A stretch of DNA of 64,000 nucleotides from positions 56,311 to 120,310 of the forward strand of contig JAILZT010000016.1 of assembly GCA_023512345.1 (NCBI GenBank), read 5' to 3'. The first letter of the stretch is position 1. Every line of letters begins with the position of its first letter. Below are positions 60,413 through 64,000 of this stretch, piece by piece. Position numbers and translations under genes: made by a program. The notes under the pieces are model-generated. The model was given only the letters and a program-made list of their open reading frames with translations, was not told the DNA's origin and did no database searches. The DNA comes from Paenibacillus sp. Lineage in GTDB: Bacteria > Bacillota > Bacilli > Paenibacillales > Paenibacillaceae.

Positions 60413-61471
60413 TTATTTGTTTGTAGTTGCTTGTTTTACTTCCTTCAATAAGGAAAGATCAAACATGCTGCTTAAATCGAGATCCTTTTTAGTCACGTTT
60501 TTGATATAACCCGCATCAATCGAAACGTCAGCTAGTTCCTTGAATGCATCAGTGTTAAGTTCATCTGTCAGCTTCAGATGTCCAAAGGTAGATTGAATTA
60601 ATTTGAGATTTAAAGTGGATCCGCTCCATTCCTTCAACTGATCCGCAACGATTTGATAAGCTTCGTCGGGGGTTTCCTTGATAAACCGTATTCCTTCCGC
60701 ATTTGCAGCTATCGCTCTTTTAGCTAAATCGCGGTGATCAGCTAGAAAAGAGTCGCTGGCGGCTAACACGGTCAGAGGGTAGTCACCATTATTCGGGGGG
60801 ATTTTATCCCAGTCAACAAGCACACTCCCAATACCTTCCTCCACGATCTGTGAACCCCAAGGCTCATGAATAAGAGCTCCATCAATTTCACCCTGCCGTA
60901 TAGCGGTAAGTACGTCAGCCGGACTTCTCGATAGTAATTGAACACCTGAGGTGTCGGAAGTTACCTTAAGTCCTTCTTGTTTCAGCAGCAAACGAAGCGA
61001 CAGTTCAGGCGTACTTCCTTTAGTAGGTGTAGCGATTACCTTACTGTTCAAATCGGAAACGGATTGAATATTAGCGTCTTTGCGGACGACTAGAGTGGCT
61101 CCACCATTGTTGGACCCGGAAATGACTTTGAAATTTTCACTCTTCAAAAATTGATTGGTCAGAGGTCCTGGACCGGCATAACCCAAATCAATTTTATTGG
61201 TAGCTAGGGCTATAGCAAAATCGGAGCCGTTGTCAAAAGCAAGAACTTCTATCGTTACATTCTGTCCGAACTGTTCCTGGAAGTAACCTTTCTCCAAAGC
61301 GACAATGCCTGGAGCGTGGGTTACGTTTTTCAGAATACCCAGACGTACGGTTGTTGTGTCAACTGTTGTCGCTTTCCCTCCTGTTCCCTGCTTTCCGTTT
61401 CCGGTGTTTCCGCAAGCCGAGATAAACAGTAACAACAAAATAGTCGGGGTAAGCATCCATTTTTTCATCAT
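60413..61471 (-). CDS. ABC transporter substrate-binding lipoprotein (SsuA/TauA/NitT type)
   Basis: A 352-aa lipoprotein with signal ILLLLFISACGNTG and Cys acceptor near residue 19. The mature part has family marks: VRLGILKNVTHAPGIVALEKGYF, NKIDLGYAGPGPLTNQFL and GALIHEPWGSQIV. These proteins bind alkylsulfonates, taurine, nitrate or thiamine precursors. ATG at 61471 has AAGGA 9 nt upstream. Substrate inferred as an organosulfur compound only from the family and the MBL hydrolase. Confidence 0.9.
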   Translation of the reverse strand: MMKKWMLTPTILLLLFISACGNTGNGKQGTGGKATTVDTTTVRLGILKNVTHAPGIVALEKGYFQEQFGQNVTIEVLAFDNGSDFAIALATNKIDLGYAGPGPLTNQFLKSENFKVISGSNNGGATLVVRKDANIQSVSDLNSKVIATPTKGSTPELSLRLLLKQEGLKVTSDTSGVQLLSRSPADVLTAIRQGEIDGALIHEPWGSQIVEEGIGSVLVDWDKIPPNNGDYPLTVLAASDSFLADHRDLAKRAIAANAEGIRFIKETPDEAYQIVADQLKEWSGSTLNLKLIQSTFGHLKLTDELNTDAFKELADVSIDAGYIKNVTKKDLDLSSMFDLSLLKEVKQATTNK

Positions 61472-61494
61472 CTTCACCAATCCTTCATAATATA

Positions 61495-62259
61495 TTAGTT
61501 CTTAACTGTGGAACGGATGCCATAACGAACCATCAATCTATTCTCCATTTGCCTGAACACAAGATGGTCTATAACAGTACCGATGATGGCTATCAAAATC
61601 ACGATAGAAAGCATAGAAGCTGTATCTCCCAAGCTTCGGCCATCTTGAAGCAGCTGGCCGAGGCCAACACCTCGCGCTATAAGCTCCGCGGAGACGAGCG
61701 CCCTCCACGCAAAAGCCCAGCCCGTTCTTAGTCCGGTTATCATTTGCGGAAAGGCTGCCGGCAGGATAACTTTGAAGAAAAGAGGGAAACCTCGGGTTCC
61801 CATCATCCGTGCAGCCTGCAAATACTGCTTCGGAATATTCAATATGCCGGTACGGCTTGCCATTGCCATGGTCCAAGTGGCCCCGATGGCCGTTATAAAG
61901 ACAACAGAAATATCATTGAGGCCAAACCAGATAATCGCAAAGGGCAGCCAGGCAATACTCGGAATCGTTTGAAGTGCGACCACCATAAATCCAAATGTAT
62001 CGTCAAGCATTCGGTATTGGGCGAACAGGATTCCGAGCAATGTGCCAATCGCTATTGCAATAGCAAATGCCGTTAGCAATCTGCGGAGACTGGTAAATGC
62101 CGCATTCAGTAAAGGGCCCTCGGTGACACCCGTATAAAAAGATTGATAGGTCTGTACAGGAGAAGGGAATTTCCAGCCCCACTGGAATACGTTATATGCC
62201 AGCTCCCAGATCGCTACCAGCAGCACCAAGAATACGATCCTTTTTAAAGTGGTATTCAT
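61495..62259 (-). CDS. ABC transporter permease (SsuC/TauC type)
   Basis: A 254-aa permease with about six helices; the EAA loop is YLQAARMMGTRGFPLFFKVILP. The gene starts 68 bp inside the ATPase gene (GGGAGGAACTGGGCG-ATG is a good ribosome site), an unusually long overlap that the ribosome site supports as real. The protein pairs with the ATPase and binding protein around it. Confidence 0.92.
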   Translation of the reverse strand: MNTTLKRIVFLVLLVAIWELAYNVFQWGWKFPSPVQTYQSFYTGVTEGPLLNAAFTSLRRLLTAFAIAIAIGTLLGILFAQYRMLDDTFGFMVVALQTIPSIAWLPFAIIWFGLNDISVVFITAIGATWTMAMASRTGILNIPKQYLQAARMMGTRGFPLFFKVILPAAFPQMITGLRTGWAFAWRALVSAELIARGVGLGQLLQDGRSLGDTASMLSIVILIAIIGTVIDHLVFRQMENRLMVRYGIRSTVKN

Positions 62260-63034
62260 CGCCCAGTTCCTCCCTCACTACTTTTTCAAGTTCATCTTGG
62301 AGAACGGTCATAATTTTACTCTCTACTTCATGAATTAGTGGATCGCTGCTATCATGTGGTCTGAGTGCGGGAACTCGGAATTCTTCTTTTATACGACCGG
62401 GGCGCGTCTCCATAACGAGCACTCTGTCGGAAAGCATAACAGCCTCCCTGATATTATGAGTGATAAACAAAATCGTCGTTCCCGTTTTCATCCAAATATC
62501 TTCCAATTCCATATGAAGAATTAAGCGGGTTTGCTCATCGAGGGCTGCAAACGGCTCATCCATAAGCAGAATATCGGGTTCCATTGCTAACGCTCTGGCT
62601 AATGCTGCACGCTGCTTCATTCCACCGGATAACTCATGCGGGTAGCGGTCTGCAAATCTGCTGAGATGAACTAACTTAATATATTCCATCGCTGTTTCCC
62701 GCTGTTTCTTTTTACTGATTCGCTTCGATCTTAATCCGAATGCTACATTATCCAGTACGTTGAGCCATGGAAACAGCGCATGATCCTGAAAAACGACAAC
62801 TCGATCCGGTCCAGGTTGCGAAACTTTTAAGCCGTTAACCTCAATCTCGCCTTCGCTAGGCTTCTCAAAGCCAGCAATCATATTCAGCAAGGTGGATTTA
62901 CCACACCCGGAAGGACCGAGAAGAGAAACGAATTCTCCCTTGTTTATAGTAAGCGTAACGTTATCAATAGCCTTAAATGGTTCTTCACCTTTACGCGCAG
63001 GAAATGTTTTGATGATGCCGGACAGCCAAATCAT
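62192..63034 (-). CDS. ABC transporter ATP-binding protein (SsuB/TauB type)
   Basis: A 280-aa ATPase with Walker A GPSGCGKST, Q-loop VVFQDHALFPWL, signature LSGGMKQR, Walker B ILLMDEPFAALDE and H-loop FITHNI. GGGGG-CCTCTT precedes ATG at 63034; the frame with 26 further codons overlaps the regulator's coding end and adds nothing known. It powers import by the neighbouring permease. The C-terminal region after residue 215 is of a length typical for this group. Confidence 0.93.
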   Translation of the reverse strand: MIWLSGIIKTFPARKGEEPFKAIDNVTLTINKGEFVSLLGPSGCGKSTLLNMIAGFEKPSEGEIEVNGLKVSQPGPDRVVVFQDHALFPWLNVLDNVAFGLRSKRISKKKQRETAMEYIKLVHLSRFADRYPHELSGGMKQRAALARALAMEPDILLMDEPFAALDEQTRLILHMELEDIWMKTGTTILFITHNIREAVMLSDRVLVMETRPGRIKEEFRVPALRPHDSSDPLIHEVESKIMTVLQDELEKVVREELGDEYHFKKDRILGAAGSDLGAGI

Positions 63035-63050
63035 AAGAGGCCCCCTTTCT

Positions 63051-63704
63051 TTATAAATGGCCGAGAAATGAATCCGGCTCGAAAATAGTGATTTTTTTCT
63101 TCGTATAGTCAATCAGTCCACGATCACGCCATTTATTGAGCGTTTCCGTTACGGTCTGGCGGCTGCAGCCGATCATATATGACAGCTCTTCATGACTTAA
63201 CTGAAGCGAAACATCTATTTGGTTCTGGCTGCGTCGTCCAGATTGAACGAGAAACCAAGCTAGTCTCCAAGTAACAGGGCGGGATATCAATGTCTCGACG
63301 AACCGCTGAGTAAGAAGCAGTCGGCGTGAGCTTATAGCAGCAATGGCATAAGAGAACACGGGATCCTTGGTTGCCATTTCCTGAAAAATTCCTCTGTCTA
63401 ACTGAATTACTGTGCTGTTCTGGAGACATCGGGCATAGCGTTGGCGAGTAGTATTCGTTACGGCCTCTGCACTGCCGAACATTTCCTCCGGTTGACGGAG
63501 AAATAAAGTGATGCCCTGCCCTTCTTCGGTGGACTGCGAAATTTTGATTAGTCCTTCTACCACAAAATAAACGTAGTCAGGGCTTTCGCCTTCGCGGAAA
63601 ATATAATTGTTTTTGCGATATACGGTTTCCGTGCCGCGGTTCTTAAACACCTGTATTAAATACTCGCCAGATTCATTGGTTCCATTTAAGTGGTATGATG
63701 TCAT
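63051..63704 (-). CDS. Crp/Fnr-family transcriptional regulator
   Basis: A 217-aa regulator: cyclic-nucleotide-binding fold (residues about 15-120, IFREGESPDYVYFVVEGLI) and C-terminal winged helix (LSHEELSYMIGCSRQTVTETLNKWRDRGLI). There is no Cys cluster of the FNR type, so oxygen sensing by a 4Fe-4S cluster is unlikely. ATG at 63704 (GGGAGA upstream) gives a normal length; the longer frame adds 67 codons of non-conserved sequence. First gene of the transport operon, 16 bp before the ATPase gene, with a palindrome near its promoter. Confidence 0.9.
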   Translation of the reverse strand: MTSYHLNGTNESGEYLIQVFKNRGTETVYRKNNYIFREGESPDYVYFVVEGLIKISQSTEEGQGITLFLRQPEEMFGSAEAVTNTTRQRYARCLQNSTVIQLDRGIFQEMATKDPVFSYAIAAISSRRLLLTQRFVETLISRPVTWRLAWFLVQSGRRSQNQIDVSLQLSHEELSYMIGCSRQTVTETLNKWRDRGLIDYTKKKITIFEPDSFLGHL

Positions 63705-63750
63705 TTTAAAATCTCCCGCCCAATTAATGTCTAGTAATCTTATTGGTTTT

Positions 63751-63775
63751 ATTATAATAACATAAAAGATGTTAT
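63751..63775 (-). promoter_or_regulatory. Promoter with palindrome upstream of the Crp/Fnr gene
   Basis: TATAAT on the minus strand (63751-63756) is directly preceded by ATAACAT-AAAAG-ATGTTAT (63757-63775), a perfect 7-5-7 inverted repeat. It lies where a repressor would block the -35/-10 spacer, so the regulator may control its own operon. Confidence 0.5.
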
Positions 63776-63872
63776 AAAAATGTCGGCAAGACGACGTTTT
63801 TTTACCAAAATTGAAATACTGAACATTCATATTACCGAGTTCACTATAATGAATGATGTGATTACTCAAAAC

Positions 63873-63903
63873 AAAAAGAGCCAATATCACAAAGATATGG
63901 CTC
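63873..63903 (-). terminator. Terminator for a gene beyond the right edge
   Basis: GAGCCA-ATATC (63878-63888) pairs with GATAT-GGCTC (63894-63903) with one bulge; the A run at 63873-63877 is a U tail on the minus strand. The gene it ends lies right of the window. Confidence 0.6.
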
Positions 63904-64000
63904 AATAAAGATGTATTATATAAATTGAACTTTAAAACTAAAGAAAAAGGAACGGAGTGACGGAGGGGAATTTTGGAACTGTAGGAGCGAAAGCGACCGC
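63904..64000. other. Right-edge stretch without a complete gene; possible repeat-family start
   Basis: No complete open frame is seen. The end (GGAACTGTAGGAGCGAAAGC) resembles a G/A-rich intergenic element I recall from Paenibacillus genomes, cut by the window edge. No second copy is in this window, so this is only a hint. Confidence 0.2.

Noticed and set aside
63904..64000. Start of a coding gene at the right edge
   Set aside because: No start codon with a lasting frame is visible before the window ends.

Overview
The window looks like chromosome of an endospore-forming, moderate-GC Firmicute, most likely Paenibacillus or a close relative. The reasons are a GerA-type germinant-receptor operon, strong AGGAGG-like ribosome sites, cre-like CcpA sites, an LplA/LplB/YtcP-type sugar ABC system beside a membrane AraC (YesN-like) regulator, and very large secreted multidomain carbohydrate enzymes. 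No rRNA, intact tRNA, CRISPR array or insertion sequence was seen. The genus call is an inference from gene content.

Layout. 1-2.4 kb: an AT-rich start with a possible small RNA, an unknown protein, a GyrI-like effector-binding protein and a divergent WYL-type regulator. 2.4-5.6 kb: TetR regulator plus MMPL exporter with a perfect palindrome over their promoter. 5.7-7.5 kb: SDR oxidoreductase, a lipoprotein and a 33-residue basic protein. 7.5-27.8 kb, minus strand: an 11-gene polysaccharide-utilisation operon. It runs from the solute-binding protein (27743) through two permeases, two giant heparinase II/III-family proteins, three Gfo/Idh/MocA-type oxidoreductases and two sugar isomerase/epimerase-like TIM barrels to an SGNH hydrolase (7582). 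Its presumed activator, a cache-AraC protein, lies just upstream (28117-30342). A 49-bp exact copy of the permease 3' end lies downstream of the second lyase gene and marks how that gene entered the operon.

30.4-37.4 kb, minus strand: a second catabolic operon of eight genes: epimerase, DapA-like aldolase, L-serine dehydratase beta and alpha, M20 amidohydrolase, alpha/beta hydrolase, 2-hydroxyacid dehydrogenase. (Seven are enzymes of this operon; the eighth gene, upstream and separately terminated, is its likely regulator.) That regulator (37579-38916) combines an N-terminal sensor-like region, a GGDEF-like nucleotide-binding domain and a C-terminal helix-turn-helix. 39.6-44.8 kb: secreted xylan enzymes (GH11-CBM36 xylanase and a GH30 multidomain enzyme), both preceded by cre-like sites, with a tRNA-Ala-like fragment between them.

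45-54.7 kb: DUF3189 protein, malate:quinone oxidoreductase, DUF1801 iron-chaperone-like protein, a gerA-type operon in A-C-B order plus a small candidate D subunit, a ferritin-like/cupin fusion, a frameshifted cation diffusion facilitator behind an ArsR-type operator, and a small membrane methyltransferase. 54.7-59.3 kb: DHA2 exporter, two-component system, VOC protein, nitroreductase. 59.4-63.7 kb: an apparent five-gene operon of Crp/Fnr regulator, SsuABC/TauABC-type transporter and a metallo-beta-lactamase-fold hydrolase, possibly for scavenging an organosulfur compound.

Protein functions come from motif recognition by eye, without database searches. Terminators and operators were found by reading for complementarity.
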